Positions 15,907-25,260 of a stretch of 64,000 nt of DNA are shown here, one piece after another. Source of the DNA: Anaeromyxobacter terrae (lineage in GTDB: Bacteria > Myxococcota > Myxococcia > Myxococcales > Anaeromyxobacteraceae); NCBI RefSeq assembly GCF_022690685.1, contig NZ_JALCYY010000016.1:33115-97114 (forward strand), read 5' to 3'. Every line of letters begins with the position of its first letter. Position 1 is the stretch's first letter. Under the pieces are notes generated by a model. It was not told the DNA's origin and made no database searches. It saw only the letters and a list, made by a program, of their open reading frames with translations. The position numbers and the translations under genes are program-made.

Positions 15907-16001
15907 GGTGTTCCCTCTGACGCGTACGCTCCCGGTGTTCGGAGGTTCGCGTGATGTGGTCAGCGTGTCGACCGTGGACTCCTCCTTCGCTGCAGGACGA
16001 G

Positions 16002-17321
16002 CTAGCGCCGCGCCCAAATTCGGGTGGCGAGCCACGCGGCGAGCACGGTAGCGCTCGCGAACACCAGGACCCGGAACAGCTCCATCGCGTCGTTCCGGAC
16101 GGTCCACAGGACGGTCCCGAAGCTCGCGGCGCCGATCGCGGCGCGGAACGGGTCGCGCGCGAGCCAGCGGTCCCATCGCTGTATGACGAAGCCGAGCAGG
16201 AGGAAGAAGATCACGACTCCGGCGACGCCGAAGTTCAGGTAGGGCTCGGCTACGCCGGAAAATCCGATCCCCCCGCCGTGCTCGTACGCCCATGAATCCG
16301 CATGCATCGTGGCCCACGTGCTCGGCGTGAGCGTTCGTTGTCCGCTGGGTGGGGTCCAGCGCCGCGAAATATTGGGGACGATGCGCTGCACCGACATGAA
16401 GTAGGACCGGCCCATCCACGGCTTCTCCGACCCCAACCTCACGCGCTCCGTGGTCACCACGAGGGGGTACAGCGATCCGCCCGTTTCCCGCAGTACGGCC
16501 AAAGGACGGAACTTGGCGAGGCCTACGGACAAGCCTTCAGCCGCGTCGCGGGTCACGCCGATCGCAGGGATGAGGACGATCGCTACGACCGTACCTGTGA
16601 TCGCGAGGCGCCGGGCGATGCGGCGGTCCTTGCGCGCCCATACTGCGAGGAGCGCCGTCGCTTGGACGATTGCGGGACCGCGGAAGCCACCCAGGAAAAG
16701 TGGACCGAGGACGACCGCGAGCATGCCCCCCAGCGCTAGCATCTGCCGCTGGGTAGCGCCCACCGCTCCGACGAGAACCCCCATCGGGAACAGCATCAGC
16801 CCGAACCCGAAGAACCTGACATCCTCCATCATGGCGCGCTCGAAGTGCGCGCTGTACCCCAAGGAGAGGAGCCCAAGCTTGAGCACTCCAGCCCAAAGCA
16901 TGGCGGCGCCGCACACCGCGACGAGTACGCCCATCCAGAACAGCGCGCGCTGAGGCGGCAGCGGAGCTGCGTCCTCCTCCAGGGGCACCCGCGTATACGC
17001 GCCGGCGCCCAGCGTAAATGCAATGCTCGCAATGGAGAACAGCCCGAGCGCGGCACCGAGCTGGGAGGAGTGGGCCCACTGGGGGGCGTCTTCGGTGGAG
17101 ATGCCGAGGGCGTCCGGCACGATGAGCCCCAGGTGGAAGATGCCCAGCACCAAGAGGTAGAGCGACGCGAGCGAGAGCCAACCGCTCGGGCGCGAGCGCA
17201 CGAGCATCGACAAGCACAGCGACCAGATGAGCGCCGCGCCGAGCGGCCCGCCCGCACTCGGCAGGACCAGAGTTGCGGCGAGGAGCACGGTCAGCGCAAG
17301 AACGCGCAAGGGCGCCGTCAT
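16002..17321 (-). CDS. Wzy-type O-antigen polysaccharide polymerase
   Basis: The 439-residue polytopic protein has about eleven membrane segments and one large loop between about residues 270 and 360. The loop holds SWAYEHGGGIGFSGVAEPYLNFG, matching the G-x-G-x-S-x-x-x-EPYLNFG signature of the O-antigen polymerase Wzy family. It should join repeat units en bloc on the periplasmic face of the inner membrane. Together with the flippase at 12584 and the Wzc-like protein at 29473 it makes a Wzx/Wzy-dependent route. The upstream 290 bases contain only a weak hairpin (GGAGG/CCTCC near 17436-17454). Confidence 0.85.
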   Translation of the reverse strand: MTAPLRVLALTVLLAATLVLPSAGGPLGAALIWSLCLSMLVRSRPSGWLSLASLYLLVLGIFHLGLIVPDALGISTEDAPQWAHSSQLGAALGLFSIASIAFTLGAGAYTRVPLEEDAAPLPPQRALFWMGVLVAVCGAAMLWAGVLKLGLLSLGYSAHFERAMMEDVRFFGFGLMLFPMGVLVGAVGATQRQMLALGGMLAVVLGPLFLGGFRGPAIVQATALLAVWARKDRRIARRLAITGTVVAIVLIPAIGVTRDAAEGLSVGLAKFRPLAVLRETGGSLYPLVVTTERVRLGSEKPWMGRSYFMSVQRIVPNISRRWTPPSGQRTLTPSTWATMHADSWAYEHGGGIGFSGVAEPYLNFGVAGVVIFFLLLGFVIQRWDRWLARDPFRAAIGAASFGTVLWTVRNDAMELFRVLVFASATVLAAWLATRIWARR

Positions 17322-17611
17322 CTAGCCCCTCCGGGCGGCCCCTGCAGCCTCCGAGTCGCAGTCGCCAACTCGTGCCAGCGCGTCCGAGGCGACCCCTCGA
17401 CGGGGTGGCACAACGTCCAACGGGCGAGCGTGATCCGGAGGGACATGTGCCTCCCTGAGGGGGGTGCGCCGTCCGGGCGCGGAGTCGGCCCCCTGTGGCT
17501 TCAGCTCGCACGGACGCGATCGCAACGCTAGTCAGCGCCCGTGGGGCCCGGCACGAGCCCGGATGGGAACGCGCCGCAAGAGCGCGCGCGATGGGCAGAC
17601 GGACGACCGGC

Positions 17612-18298
17612 CTACTCCGCGACGACGATCAGACCGTATCCTCCCAACGCTCGAACGACGAGGTCAGGAGCAAAGACGAACCCTGCTCGGCGGATGCGGT
17701 TCGAGATCGCCGTCCTCCACTGGCGAGCGGGGAGCTTCGCCTTGGGCGTATAGAACCAGTCGATGACGCGATATCCGCAATCAGCGAATGCGGCCAGCGC
17801 GGTGTCTTTCATGAAGTAGTGGAGGTGATGGTCGTTGCGCCGGCTCGTGGCCGGAACCCGCCGAAGGACGCCGTGAGCGGACATGTCGAGCGGCAGGTGA
17901 GCGATCTTCGTTCGCGCCTTCGGCCGAAGCTCCCGCAGGAAGCCGAAGTAGTCCTCGACGTGCTCGATTACGTCGATCATCAGGAGGACGTCGAACTCGC
18001 CTGAGTGACACGCGGCTTGCCCAAGGATGAACTGCAGGCGATCGTTGGCGCGCTGCTGGCATAGTGCGATTGCATCCGGCGATACATCGAAGCCGACGAA
18101 ACGAGTCTCGGGAGGCATCTGGAGTTGCAGTCGCCTCAGGATCTCGCCGGCTCCGCAACCGACCTCCGCCACCGACCTCGGCGCGATCCGATTCCGCCGT
18201 AGTGCCTCGAGCACCTGGCTGGCTTTCCATTCCGAGTCCTCGACGTGCCATCCCGGATGACCCGCGAGGTACCGTCCGCTTGCGTATGCACCCTCCAT
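17612..18298 (-). CDS. class I SAM-dependent methyltransferase
   Basis: The 228-residue protein has the SAM-binding motif VAEVGCGAGEILRRL near residue 45, the acidic strand end FVGFDVSP, and MIDVIEHVEDY, which is the post-III motif of methyltransferases of the UbiG-like type. The C-terminal part has DHHLHYF and GYGLIVVAE. It starts 12 bases after the GT4 gene stop, in the same operon. It may methylate a sugar or cap the chain; the acceptor is not known. Confidence 0.85.
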   Translation of the reverse strand: MEGAYASGRYLAGHPGWHVEDSEWKASQVLEALRRNRIAPRSVAEVGCGAGEILRRLQLQMPPETRFVGFDVSPDAIALCQQRANDRLQFILGQAACHSGEFDVLLMIDVIEHVEDYFGFLRELRPKARTKIAHLPLDMSAHGVLRRVPATSRRNDHHLHYFMKDTALAAFADCGYRVIDWFYTPKAKLPARQWRTAISNRIRRAGFVFAPDLVVRALGGYGLIVVAE

Positions 18299-18310
18299 GA
18301 CGGTCAGTGA

Positions 18311-19570
18311 TTAACGGGCCCCGCCCGTCGGCGCTCGTTCAGGACCCCTGGCTCGGGCGCGCAGGATCAGGTCGCCGTACTCCTCCGCCAACGCGTTCCA
18401 CATCGCGTCCGGGCTGAACTCCGCGAGGGCGCGCCGCCGCGCCGCGCTGCCGTGCTCCGCGCGGAGCGCCGGGTCCTCGAGGTATCTGCGCAGCGCGCCC
18501 ACGAGACCCTCTATGTCGCGCGCGGGGACGAGAGTGCCCGTGACCGCGTCCCGGACCGCGTCGACGCAGCCGGACACCATAGTTGCCACGATCGGCAGCG
18601 CCATGGCAGCAGCCTCGAGCGCGACCTGCCCGAACCCCTCCCTGTAGGTGGGCAGGACCACCACGTCCATCGCTGCGTAGAGGGGAGGGGTGTCGGCGAC
18701 GGGGACCTGTCCGGCCCGATGCACGCGCGGATCGGAGTGTAGTGCGGTCATGATCTCCGTCGGCGGCGCATCCGTCGAGTCCAGCGCTCCGACGAGCAAC
18801 AGGTGAAGACGCGGGTTCGCCCGCAGCTGCCGCCACGCGCCTGCAAGCTCGACGATCCCCTTGTCGCGCGCGAGTCGCCCCACGAACCCTACGACGAGCG
18901 CGTCCTGGGGGATCCCGTGCTTCGATCGCGCCGCGCTCCGCACCAATTCCATCTGCGGCTTGAACCGGCCGGTCGCGTCCACCCCGTTAACGCTCCCACG
19001 GAGGAGAACCTTGATCTTCTCGGGTGGGCACACCCCCTCCTCGATGGCGATCGCCCTGATCGAAGGGCTCACCGCGAGAACCCGGTCCGCGAGGGCGCAC
19101 GCGGTCCGGTCGGCGAGAAGTAGCAGCCGCCGCTTCCACCCTGATGCAGTGACGAATCGAAGCCCATGAAGGTGGTAGACGCGCACCGGAGTCCTGGCGA
19201 GCGTCGCGGCGATCATGCCGAGCAGCCCGGCTTTGGGCGTATGGGCATCCACGATGACCGGACGGACCCCGCGGAGCACTCCCCACACGCGCCACAACGC
19301 CAAGAGGTCCCGGAGCGGCGTGATCTGCCGGGCCATCTCCACGGCGTGAACCTGCACCTGCTCCTCCTGAGCGAAGCGCGCGAGCTCGGGCGCGGGCGAC
19401 GAGATCGCGTGGACCCCGATGCTCTTCCTGCGGAGGAACGCGGCTTGTCCGCGCAGGAACCCGAGAGTCACCGGGATGGTGGTGATGTGCACGAGCCGCT
19501 CGGTCTCCACGCCGATGGGCGAGCTCCCCGGCTCCGGGTCGTCTTCCGCGGATGCCACCGGTGGTCTCAT
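18311..19570 (-). CDS. GT4 family glycosyltransferase
   Basis: This 419-residue GT-B enzyme has the N-terminal signature LVHITTIPVTLGFLRGQ, then VDAHTPKAGLLGMIA and YHLHGLRF, and the C-terminal donor site VVGFVGRLARDKGI, LLLVGALD and YREGFGQVALEAAAM with the Glu-x7-Glu pattern. This subtype resembles enzymes that add the first or second sugar to an undecaprenyl-linked unit. The true start is uncertain: ATG at 19570 or GTG at 19510, the latter placing the signature right at the N-terminus. It heads the minus-strand operon 19570-12584. Confidence 0.87.
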   Translation of the reverse strand: MRPPVASAEDDPEPGSSPIGVETERLVHITTIPVTLGFLRGQAAFLRRKSIGVHAISSPAPELARFAQEEQVQVHAVEMARQITPLRDLLALWRVWGVLRGVRPVIVDAHTPKAGLLGMIAATLARTPVRVYHLHGLRFVTASGWKRRLLLLADRTACALADRVLAVSPSIRAIAIEEGVCPPEKIKVLLRGSVNGVDATGRFKPQMELVRSAARSKHGIPQDALVVGFVGRLARDKGIVELAGAWRQLRANPRLHLLLVGALDSTDAPPTEIMTALHSDPRVHRAGQVPVADTPPLYAAMDVVVLPTYREGFGQVALEAAAMALPIVATMVSGCVDAVRDAVTGTLVPARDIEGLVGALRRYLEDPALRAEHGSAARRRALAEFSPDAMWNALAEEYGDLILRARARGPERAPTGGAR

Positions 19571-20024
19571 ACCGGGCAACAGCTTCGCATTCCGCTCTCC
19601 GCAGCCTCGTGCCCGGAGGGGCATGGACCCGCCGAGACCTCGACCACCGGCTTCGCGCGTCTCGCCTGGCTTCTGGTGTCACAGGAGCTGCCGCCTCCCG
19701 GAGTGCTCTCGTTGGCTCCTCCGAACGAGGGCCGTCGTCCGAACGAGCGTGCCGCCGGCGTGCTCGTCGCACCCTCTTGGCGGCCCAGACGCCTGACGCG
19801 GTCCGAGCATATGTTTGCGCCGCCGGAGCCTGCGAGAGGGCGGGCACCACGAGTTGCGTACGAATCACGCATCGAGGACACGATGGCTCGCAGCGAGGGC
19901 AGGGTTCCTGGGCGTCACCGACTACGACAGCCTGAAGCGCCGAGGCGGAACATGGAAAGACGGGACGCGAGGGCGCGCTGACGTTGCCGTGGTCCGAGCC
20001 AGCGCAGCAGCCGTGAGGTGATGC
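19571..20024. other. 454-base divergent intergenic region
   Basis: The gap between the minus-strand GT4 gene and the plus-strand aminotransferase gene must hold both promoters. No clear -35/-10 pair, no long repeat and no convincing small gene were found. The aminotransferase has a usable ribosome site (GTGAGGTGATGC) just before its ATG. Confidence 0.5.
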
Positions 20025-21179
20025 ATGTCGCGTGTGTACCTCTCCGTGCCACACATGGGCGGCAACGAGGAGCGGTACGTTCGCGAGGCGTTCGCGTCGA
20101 ACTGGCTCTCCACGGTCGGGCCCAACCTCGATGCGTTCGAACGCGCGTTCGCCGAGCGCCTCGGCCGTCCGGCGGTCGCGCTCGCCAGCGGGACGGCGGC
20201 GATGCACCTCGGCCTGAGGTTGCTCGGCGTCGGCCCCGGGGACGAGGTCCTGGTGTCCGATCTGACCTTCGTCGCGAGCGTGAACCCGATCCGCTACCTC
20301 GGCGCCGAGCCCGTGTTCGTCGACAGCGACGAGGACACTTGGATGATGAGCCCGGCGCTCCTCGCGGAGGCCCTCGAGGACCGCGCGGGCCGCGGCCGGC
20401 GGCCCCGCGCGGTGATCGTCGTCCACCTGTACGGGCAGAGCGCCGACATGGACCCCATCCTCGACGTCTGCCGACGACACGACGTGCCGGTGCTCGAGGA
20501 CGCGGCCGAGGCGCTGGGGACGCTCTACAAGGGCAAGCCAGTGGGAGCGCTCGGCGAGGTCGGCGTCTTCTCGTTCAATGGCAACAAGATCATCACCACG
20601 ACGGGCGGTGGAGTGCTCGTCGCGCAGCGGCAAGACTGGGTGGAGAAGGCGCGCTTCTGGTCCACGCAGGCGCGTGATCCGGGGCCCGCGTATCACCACA
20701 CGGAGATGGGCTACAACTACCGGATGTCGAACGTGCTCGCGGGCATCGGCCGCGGGCAGCTCGAGGTGCTCGACGAGCGCGTGCGCCAGCGGCGGGCGGT
20801 CGCGTTCCGGTACCGCGACGCGTTCGCGGACCTCCCTGGGATCACGCTCATGCCGCAGGCGCCGTACGGCCTTCACACGAACTGGCTCTCCTGCTTCCTG
20901 GTCGATCCGGACCGCTTCGGCGCGACCCGCGACGACGTCCTGCGCGCGCTCGAGGCGCGCGACATCGAGGCGCGCCCGCTCTGGAAGCCGATGCACCTGC
21001 AGCCCCTGTACGCGGGGTGCGCCCGTCAGGGTGGTGAGGTCGCGGAGCGGCTGTACGAGCGCGGGATGTGCCTGCCGAGCTCGAGCAGCCTCTCTCCGGA
21101 CGTGCAGGACGTCGTGATCGAGACAATCCGATCGGTGTCCCGGCGCGAGTCGCGATCCCGAGGAGCCCTGCAGCCGTGA
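20025..21179 (+). CDS. DegT/DnrJ/EryC1 sugar aminotransferase (PglE-like)
   Basis: The 384-residue PLP enzyme belongs to the DegT family, which converts a 4-keto (or 3-keto) nucleotide sugar to the amino sugar. It has NWLSTVGPN near the start, ALASGTAAMHLGLR for phosphate binding, LEDAAEALG with the PLP-contacting Asp, and the Schiff-base lysine at about position 188 in SFNGNKIITTTGGG. The substrate is probably made by the PglF/CapD-type dehydratase at 27438; that link is inferred. Its stop overlaps the GTG start of the next gene (GTGA), which begins a very tight four-gene operon. Confidence 0.9.
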   Translation: MSRVYLSVPHMGGNEERYVREAFASNWLSTVGPNLDAFERAFAERLGRPAVALASGTAAMHLGLRLLGVGPGDEVLVSDLTFVASVNPIRYLGAEPVFVDSDEDTWMMSPALLAEALEDRAGRGRRPRAVIVVHLYGQSADMDPILDVCRRHDVPVLEDAAEALGTLYKGKPVGALGEVGVFSFNGNKIITTTGGGVLVAQRQDWVEKARFWSTQARDPGPAYHHTEMGYNYRMSNVLAGIGRGQLEVLDERVRQRRAVAFRYRDAFADLPGITLMPQAPYGLHTNWLSCFLVDPDRFGATRDDVLRALEARDIEARPLWKPMHLQPLYAGCARQGGEVAERLYERGMCLPSSSSLSPDVQDVVIETIRSVSRRESRSRGALQP

Positions 21180-22144
21180 ACGTCCTGCTGACGAGCTCGG
21201 GCCGCCGCGTCGCCCTGGTACGCGCCTTCCGCCAGGCGCTCGATGACCTGCACCCGAGGTCGAAGGTGCTCACCGCCGACGTCTCTCCGCTGAGCGCGGC
21301 GCTGCGGGCCTCCGATGAAGGGGTGCTCCTGCCGCCCTGCGAGGACCCGGGGTACGCTCCCGCGCTGCTCGACCTCGTGCGCAGGCGCGACATTCGCGTC
21401 GTGATCCCGCTCATCGACACCGAGCTCCTGGTGCTCGCCCGCCGTCGCGAGGAGTTTCTCGCCGCGGGGTGTCACGTCATCGTGAGCGACCCGGCGGTGG
21501 TGGAGATGACGCGCGACAAGCGGCTCTCCGTCCAGCGCTTCCGCGAGCTCGGGTTCCGCGCACCGCGCGTGTTCGACGGCGAGGCGCTCGAGCACCCCGA
21601 GGAGCTCCCCTACCCCGTGTTCATGAAGCCCGCCGCGGGCTCGAGCAGCATCGACGCGATGCGCATCGATACACCGGAGGAGCTCCGGTTCTGGTCACGG
21701 CGCCTCAGGACGCCCGTCGTGCAGAGCCTCGAGCGCGGCCAGGAGTACACCATCGACGTGTTCGCCGACCTCGAGGGGCGCGCCCGCTGCGCCGTTCCGA
21801 GGCAGCGGTGGGAGGTGCGGGCCGGAGAGATCAGCAAGGGCCGAACGGCCAAGGACCGAAAGCTCATGGAGGCGGGGAAGCGCCTCGTGGAGGGCCTGGG
21901 AGGCTGCCGCGGCTGCGTGACGCTCCAGTGCTTCGACAGGGGCGGGCGCGAGGAGCCGGTCTTCTTCGAGGCGAACCTCAGGTTCGGCGGAGGGTTCCCG
22001 CTGTCTCACGCGGCGGGCGCGGACTACCCCCGCTGGATCCTCGAGATGTGCGCAGGCAAGCCGATCCGCGCGTTCGACGACTGGCGCGACGGCGTCGTCA
22101 TGCTCCGGTACGACGACGCCGTGTACTTCGACTCGGGCAGCTGA
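21176..22144 (+). CDS. ATP-grasp domain ligase-like protein
   Basis: The 322-residue protein begins MNVLLTSSGRRVALVRAF, as in CarB-like ATP-grasp proteins of surface sugar loci, and has YPVFMKPAAGSSSIDAMR (ATP-binding lysine and loop), QEYTIDVFAD and FFEANLRFGGGFPLS (metal-binding Glu and Asn). It should form an amide or peptide-like bond using ATP. The start is GTG at 21176, with AGGAG nine bases before it and an overlap with the previous stop. The HAD phosphatase follows after six bases. It probably modifies the amino sugar made by the preceding aminotransferase, but no substrate can be named. Confidence 0.84.
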   Translation: MNVLLTSSGRRVALVRAFRQALDDLHPRSKVLTADVSPLSAALRASDEGVLLPPCEDPGYAPALLDLVRRRDIRVVIPLIDTELLVLARRREEFLAAGCHVIVSDPAVVEMTRDKRLSVQRFRELGFRAPRVFDGEALEHPEELPYPVFMKPAAGSSSIDAMRIDTPEELRFWSRRLRTPVVQSLERGQEYTIDVFADLEGRARCAVPRQRWEVRAGEISKGRTAKDRKLMEAGKRLVEGLGGCRGCVTLQCFDRGGREEPVFFEANLRFGGGFPLSHAAGADYPRWILEMCAGKPIRAFDDWRDGVVMLRYDDAVYFDSGS

Positions 22145-22150
22145 GCCGCC

Positions 22151-22813
22151 ATGCGAGTGTTCTGCTTCGACCTCGACGACACGCTCATCTCCGAGTGCGA
22201 GTACGTCGAGTCGGGGCTGCGCGCCGTCGGCCGCAGGCTCGACGAGCTGTCACGGGCGCGACGCGGCGCGAGCGGCGAGTGGCTCGTGGCCGAGTGGCGC
22301 CGCGCGCGGCCGCGGGATCTCTTCCAGCGGCGCCTGGCGGAGCTCGGGCTCGACCCGGGGTGGCTGCCGCGGCTCGTCCAGGAATACCGGACGCACGATC
22401 CGGTCATCGCGCTGCGTGAAGGTGCGCGCGACGTGCTGGCCGCGCTGTCGCGGCGTGGCGACCGGCTCGCGCTCGTTTCGGATGGTCACCTGGAGCCGCA
22501 GCGGAGGAAGTGGCGAGCGCTGCGGCTCGACGTGCCGTTCCACCCCGTGATCTTCACCGACGAGCGGGGGCGCGATCACTGGAAGCCGCACCCGTGGTCG
22601 TTCGAGAGCGTGATGAGGTCCGCTCCGGACGCGAAGGCCTTCGTCTACGTGGCGGACAACGAGCGCAAGGACTTCGTGGCGCCCAATCGGCTGGGCTGGC
22701 TGACCGTGCAGCTCCGGCACCCCGAGAACCTGCGCCCGTGCCTCGAGGTGGGAGGGGACGCTCGTCCGACGCTCGAGGTCGATCGCTTCGGCGCGCTGCT
22801 GGAGATCGCGTGA
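22151..22813 (+). CDS. HAD superfamily phosphatase
   Basis: The 220-residue protein starts with FCFDLDDTLI, the DxDxT nucleophile motif of HAD hydrolases. Motif II is LALVSDG, motif III is KPHPWSFE, and motif IV is YVADNERKDF. The helical cap domain lies between about residues 15 and 90. It should dephosphorylate a small molecule, perhaps a sugar phosphate or an acyl-phosphate intermediate. It sits between an ATP-grasp gene and a sugar-phosphate transferase, overlapping the latter by four bases. Confidence 0.85.
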   Translation: MRVFCFDLDDTLISECEYVESGLRAVGRRLDELSRARRGASGEWLVAEWRRARPRDLFQRRLAELGLDPGWLPRLVQEYRTHDPVIALREGARDVLAALSRRGDRLALVSDGHLEPQRRKWRALRLDVPFHPVIFTDERGRDHWKPHPWSFESVMRSAPDAKAFVYVADNERKDFVAPNRLGWLTVQLRHPENLRPCLEVGGDARPTLEVDRFGALLEIA

Positions 22814-23505
22814 GCGCGGAGCGAGAGAGGACGCCGGGGACCGCTCGGGGAAAGGCGCTCGCCCTGAAGCGAGGCATGGACGTCGTCGGGGCCGCAGCCG
22901 GCCTGGTCCTGCTCTCGCCCGTCCTGGCGCTCACCGCGATCTCGGTGGCCGTGATCGACGGCCGGCCGGTCCTGTTCAGGCAGCGACGCCCGGGACTGCG
23001 CGGCGAGCCGTTCACGATCCTGAAGTTCCGGACCATGCGCGAGCCCCTTCCCGCCGAGGTCTGGTATCGAACCGACGCGCGCCGGGTCTCACGGCTCGGC
23101 CGGCTCCTGCGCGCGACGAGCCTCGACGAGCTGCCGGAGCTCTGGAACGTGCTGCGTGGCGAGATGAGCCTCGTGGGGCCTCGCCCGCTCCTCATGGAAT
23201 ACCTGGACGTCTACACGCCAGAGGAGCGCCGCCGCCACGACATGCCGCCCGGCATCACGGGGTGGGCGGCGGTGAACGGCCGCCACGCTCTCCCGTTTCA
23301 CGATCGGGTGAAGCTCGACGTCTGGTACGTGGATCACTGGAGCCTCTGGCTGGACCTGAAGATCCTCGCGCTGACCGTGCAACACCTGATCAGCCGATCC
23401 AACGTCCTGACGACACAGGACGTCGACGTGCTCGGGGCTCCCCTGCCAGGGGGCCAGCGGGGGGGCGCGCAAACCGAGGAGGGCGGAGGCCGGGTCGGTG
23501 AGTGA
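22810..23505 (+). CDS. undecaprenyl-phosphate sugar-phosphate transferase (PglC-like)
   Basis: The 231-residue protein has one hydrophobic segment (about residues 25-50) and the catalytic domain of bacterial sugar transferases: PVLFRQRRPGL, FTILKFRTM, LLRATSLDELPEL, SLVGPRPLL and GITGWAAVNGR. It starts lipid-linked repeat-unit synthesis from a UDP-sugar, most likely the amino sugar made by the DegT enzyme of the same operon. GTG at 22810 overlaps the stop of the HAD gene. The C-terminal 30 residues are glycine-rich and not conserved. It is a second initiating enzyme in the locus beside the one at 657-1247. Confidence 0.9.
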   Translation: MSAERERTPGTARGKALALKRGMDVVGAAAGLVLLSPVLALTAISVAVIDGRPVLFRQRRPGLRGEPFTILKFRTMREPLPAEVWYRTDARRVSRLGRLLRATSLDELPELWNVLRGEMSLVGPRPLLMEYLDVYTPEERRRHDMPPGITGWAAVNGRHALPFHDRVKLDVWYVDHWSLWLDLKILALTVQHLISRSNVLTTQDVDVLGAPLPGGQRGGAQTEEGGGRVGE

Positions 23506-23616
23506 GCACCGATACCTGCCGAGCGGCGATCCCGCCACGGTGAGCGAGACCCCCGAGATCTGCCGCCCTCGCCGGTGATGCCGAGGCTCGCGGCGCGCGC
23601 TCATCCAGCGCTGCAA

Positions 23617-25260
23617 TCAATCGGCGTTCGAGGCGGGGCTCTCGCTCTTCGCGGGTTGCTCGCTCGCTCGTCGCCATACTCCCAGGCCGACGTGGTGATA
23701 GCCGGTGTCGCCCAGGACCCTCACCACGACCGAGGGAGGCTGGTAGGTGAAGACCACGTACACGTACTTGAGTGACTCGATCGCTTTCAACAGCAGCGCG
23801 AGCTCCCCCGGCATCGTCCACCAGTACCAAGTCGCCGTTCCCTTCCAGTACTCGTCCTGGGCGTAGTAGAGGGTGGCCGGGCTATCCGCCAGGATGGGAG
23901 CATGAGACGTGTTCAGGGAACGGACCATCCGCGCCGACGCGAAGGGTTCCTGCTGCGTGATCAGGTTGGCCGGCAGCTGGAGCCCCCAGCTCGACGAGAA
24001 ATCCCTGTACCAGGAACCATAGTACTGGACGTAATCCGCGAGGCTCGCACCCAGGGCCACCGTGATCGACAGGGAGGCGGCCACGACCGTCTTCCGATGG
24101 GAAGGCCTCAGCAGCTCCTGGAGGAGATGAGCGGCTCGCCGGATCACGAGCGCCATCAGGACCGCTAGTCCGTAGAGAGCCGGGTACGAGTAGGAATCGT
24201 TCTGGTACCAGGACACCGGGTAGATCAGCAGCGCAAGCCACGGAAGGACGAGCAGCAGCGCTTCGACGTTCTGCTTGATGAAAGCCAGGCTCCGCCGGCC
24301 CGTCGAAGCGAGGACCACCGCGAGCACGAACGGGTACCACAGGAACTGGCCCACCTGCTGGCCCGTCCTGACCCAGGTCGCGTAGATGGCCCGCATCCAG
24401 GACCTCAGCGCCCACTCGTTGGCGCGAACCAGATAGGTGGCCAGCGAGTTGCCGGCTTCGCCGGAGCCGGAGGACGCCAGCCAGCCTCTGGCCAGCCATG
24501 CGACGGCCGGAAGGCTCGCAGCCAGGAAATAGGCTCCAGGCAGCAGCCACGTGGACGGCTCTCGAGAGGCGCCGCCTCGTCCGATGGACCTCAACCAGAT
24601 CCACCCGAGGAGCGGCACGAACAGGACGCCCGTGTACTTGATGAAGACGGCGATCCCGAGACACAGGGACGAAGCTGCGACCCACATCCAGCCGCCACCG
24701 GGTGTGCGTCTGGCCCGCAACAGCGTCCAGACCGAAGCCAGTCCGAACGCGACCATCGGGCTGTCCAGGGCCACCTGACGTGACATGAAGACCACGCCCG
24801 GCATGATGGCGGCCAGAAAGCTCGCGATCAGCGCGATCTCCGCGTCGTACAGCTCGCGAGCGATGAAGTAGATCGCCAGGAGCGAGAACAGTCCCAGGAT
24901 CAGGATGGGCAGCCTCGCGGCAGCTTCGCTGTTTCCAAGGAGATGAGAGGAGAAATGGATCAGCCAGGGCACGAATGGAGAAGGCCCGTATCGCTGACCG
25001 AGGTCGGATCCTCCGCGCCAATCGTAATTGTACGAATGGAAGAGACCGAAATGATCGAAGTTGCGAGCGATGGTGGCGTAGTAGGCCTCATTCCACATGT
25101 GGTAGCCGTAGAAGGGCCGGTCGATGTCCACGAGCCGGAGGCACAATCCCAGGCCGAGCACGGCCATCAAGGCAAATGCGTTCAGCCTTGCGTCCTCACC
25201 GGTCGAGGCCGCGATCGTCTTTCGTCGAATGGCAGTCACTCTAAGGCTGTCCGGTTCCAT
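23617..25260 (-). CDS. GT39/ArnT-like membrane glycosyltransferase
   Basis: The polytopic protein (about 547 residues, eleven or more membrane segments) matches GT39/PMT-type glycosyltransferases: NEAYYATIARNFDHFG after the first membrane segment, where family members have the catalytic acidic residue, then FSSHLLGNSEAAARLP and FMSRQVALDSPMVAFGLASVW. It should use a polyprenyl-phosphate sugar on the periplasmic side. The frame is open to 25374, but ATG at 25260 has the best ribosome site (GGAG six bases before it). The GC content is visibly lower than in core genes. Its 3' end faces the PglC-like gene across 111 bases with no clear terminator. Confidence 0.8.
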   Translation of the reverse strand: MEPDSLRVTAIRRKTIAASTGEDARLNAFALMAVLGLGLCLRLVDIDRPFYGYHMWNEAYYATIARNFDHFGLFHSYNYDWRGGSDLGQRYGPSPFVPWLIHFSSHLLGNSEAAARLPILILGLFSLLAIYFIARELYDAEIALIASFLAAIMPGVVFMSRQVALDSPMVAFGLASVWTLLRARRTPGGGWMWVAASSLCLGIAVFIKYTGVLFVPLLGWIWLRSIGRGGASREPSTWLLPGAYFLAASLPAVAWLARGWLASSGSGEAGNSLATYLVRANEWALRSWMRAIYATWVRTGQQVGQFLWYPFVLAVVLASTGRRSLAFIKQNVEALLLVLPWLALLIYPVSWYQNDSYSYPALYGLAVLMALVIRRAAHLLQELLRPSHRKTVVAASLSITVALGASLADYVQYYGSWYRDFSSSWGLQLPANLITQQEPFASARMVRSLNTSHAPILADSPATLYYAQDEYWKGTATWYWWTMPGELALLLKAIESLKYVYVVFTYQPPSVVVRVLGDTGYHHVGLGVWRRASEQPAKSESPASNAD

